Below are positions 15,089-15,612 of a DNA stretch of 15,612 bases, in pieces. A model generated the notes under the pieces. The model worked only from the letters and a program-made list of their open reading frames with translations. It made no database searches and was not told the origin of the DNA. Positions within the stretch are counted from its first letter, which is position 1, and each line of letters starts with the position of its first letter. Made by a program: the position numbers and the translations under genes. The DNA is from Candidatus Kapaibacterium sp. (GTDB lineage Bacteria; Bacteroidota; Ignavibacteria; Palsa-1295), in the NCBI GenBank assembly GCA_025450975.1, contig JANWLI010000126.1:1-15612 (forward strand). Reading direction: 5' to 3'.

Positions 15089-15436
15089 ATGGAGGCTGCG
15101 GTACATAGAGGAAAGTTAGCCGCTGTCAAGACCATCCATACATTTATTTATGTTGTGATGGTGGTTGCCATCTTCTACATTCTCTATGCTGCGATAGTTG
15201 GAGCGTTCGGAATCCTACTCTACATCTCATTAGGGCTGTTGGCGTTGGAAAGCATCGTGTTCGTTGGGAGTGGCATGAAATGCCCCTTAACGGCACTTGC
15301 AAAGCAATATGGAGATCCGAAGGGATATGTTGGCGATACATTATTCCCTGAACGATGTACTAAGTATACGTTCAGGGTATTCGGGACGATCCTCCTAATT
15401 GGCTTGCTGCTCCTTCTATTGAATGTCGCTACGTAA
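15089..15436 (+). CDS. Small membrane protein with CPLT motif, unknown function
   Basis: The 115-residue product has membrane helices near 15-37, 39-61 and 96-113. Between the second and third is a conserved-looking loop with GMKCPLTALAKQYG (Cys65), GYVGDTLFPE and Cys90. A CPLT motif after a helix recalls DUF2784-type proteins, but the rest does not convincingly match, so no family is claimed. It starts 11 nt after the NosY-cytochrome stop, so it may be the last gene of the nos operon. Two cysteines in a loop facing one side of the membrane could bind copper or form a disulfide; this is speculation. No clear Shine-Dalgarno precedes the ATG. Confidence 0.7.
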   Translation: MEAAVHRGKLAAVKTIHTFIYVVMVVAIFYILYAAIVGAFGILLYISLGLLALESIVFVGSGMKCPLTALAKQYGDPKGYVGDTLFPERCTKYTFRVFGTILLIGLLLLLLNVAT

Positions 15437-15489
15437 AAGGGGATGTCCCGTCGTTTGCACCCTTTGGGATTTCTTCTTGTTTACCCACC

Positions 15490-15612
15490 ATGCACTATCA
15501 CGTCCATGTCGCTATTGAACGGAAAGAGGCGATTCTCGATCCGCAGGGGAAGGCCACGCATCATGCACTCGATTCACTGGGGCTGAAAAACGTTGTCGAT
15601 ACGCGTATCGGC
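15490..15612 (+). CDS. purS: Phosphoribosylformylglycinamidine synthase subunit PurS (5' part)
   Basis: Forty-one codons are visible before the window ends. They match the start of PurS, the small (about 80 aa) subunit that bridges PurL and PurQ in the fourth step of purine synthesis. The diagnostic stretch is VAIERKEAILDPQGKATHHAL, followed by SLGLKNVVDTRIG; the LDPQGKA motif and the ending DTRIG are characteristic. The ATG at 15490 fits the family N terminus. It lies 53 nt after the preceding gene with no visible terminator, so some read-through from the nos side is possible, but its function is unrelated. Confidence 0.9.
   Translation, partial: MHYHVHVAIERKEAILDPQGKATHHALDSLGLKNVVDTRIG

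Noticed and set aside
15437..15489. Possible terminator after the small membrane protein (GGGGATGTCCCG).
   Set aside because: The stem is about 4 bp with a 2-nt loop and there is no T tract.
1..15612. Search for CRISPR arrays, tRNA or rRNA genes, insertion sequences and integrase or attachment sites.
   Set aside because: No regularly spaced repeats, cloverleaf-like segments, transposase motifs or flanking direct repeats were seen by eye.

Overview
The window looks like chromosomal DNA of a facultatively anaerobic, Gram-negative, N2O-respiring bacterium. The nitrous oxide reductase is of the Sec-exported clade II type and starts with a lipoprotein signal. The nos gene order (Z-L-D-F-Y with a cytochrome c, no NosR) and the weak Shine-Dalgarno sites point to the Bacteroidota/Chlorobiota side (for example Ignavibacteria or Kapabacteria). 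This is an inference from gene content only; no marker gene in the window settles it.

Left part (1-3995, minus strand): a tight three-gene unit reading tyrosine phenol-lyase, tryptophanase, then hemN (oxygen-independent coproporphyrinogen III oxidase, cut by the window edge). The two lyases are paralogues of equal length (465 aa), and each carries the active-site residues expected for its own substrate. The unit would release phenol or indole plus pyruvate and ammonia from aromatic amino acids, and HemN supplies heme without oxygen.

Middle (3996-6151, plus strand): a VOC/glyoxalase-fold protein, a Crp/Fnr-type regulator without cysteines, and an Ric/YtfE/ScdA di-iron iron-sulfur repair protein joined to the regulator by an ATGA overlap. 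This looks like a nitrosative-stress module and ends at a clear intrinsic terminator (6104-6151).

6273-8428: four overlapping membrane-protein genes in one tight unit. Only the last is recognisable (CopD-like, His-rich, possibly heme or copper related). The leader that follows (8429-8638) holds a palindrome or terminator and a second hairpin ahead of nosZ.

8639-15077: a compact N2O-reduction operon: nosZ (lipoprotein), nosL (lipoprotein), a fusion of a four-helix membrane protein with NosD, nosF, and a fusion of NosY with a monoheme cytochrome c. Both fusions join a membrane protein to an exported domain through a segment that looks like an intact signal peptide, and the predicted topology works in both. 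As a result every exported part of the pathway seems to be fixed to the membrane. A small membrane protein of unknown role follows (15089-15436), and then the start of purS (purine synthesis), which marks the end of the respiratory region.
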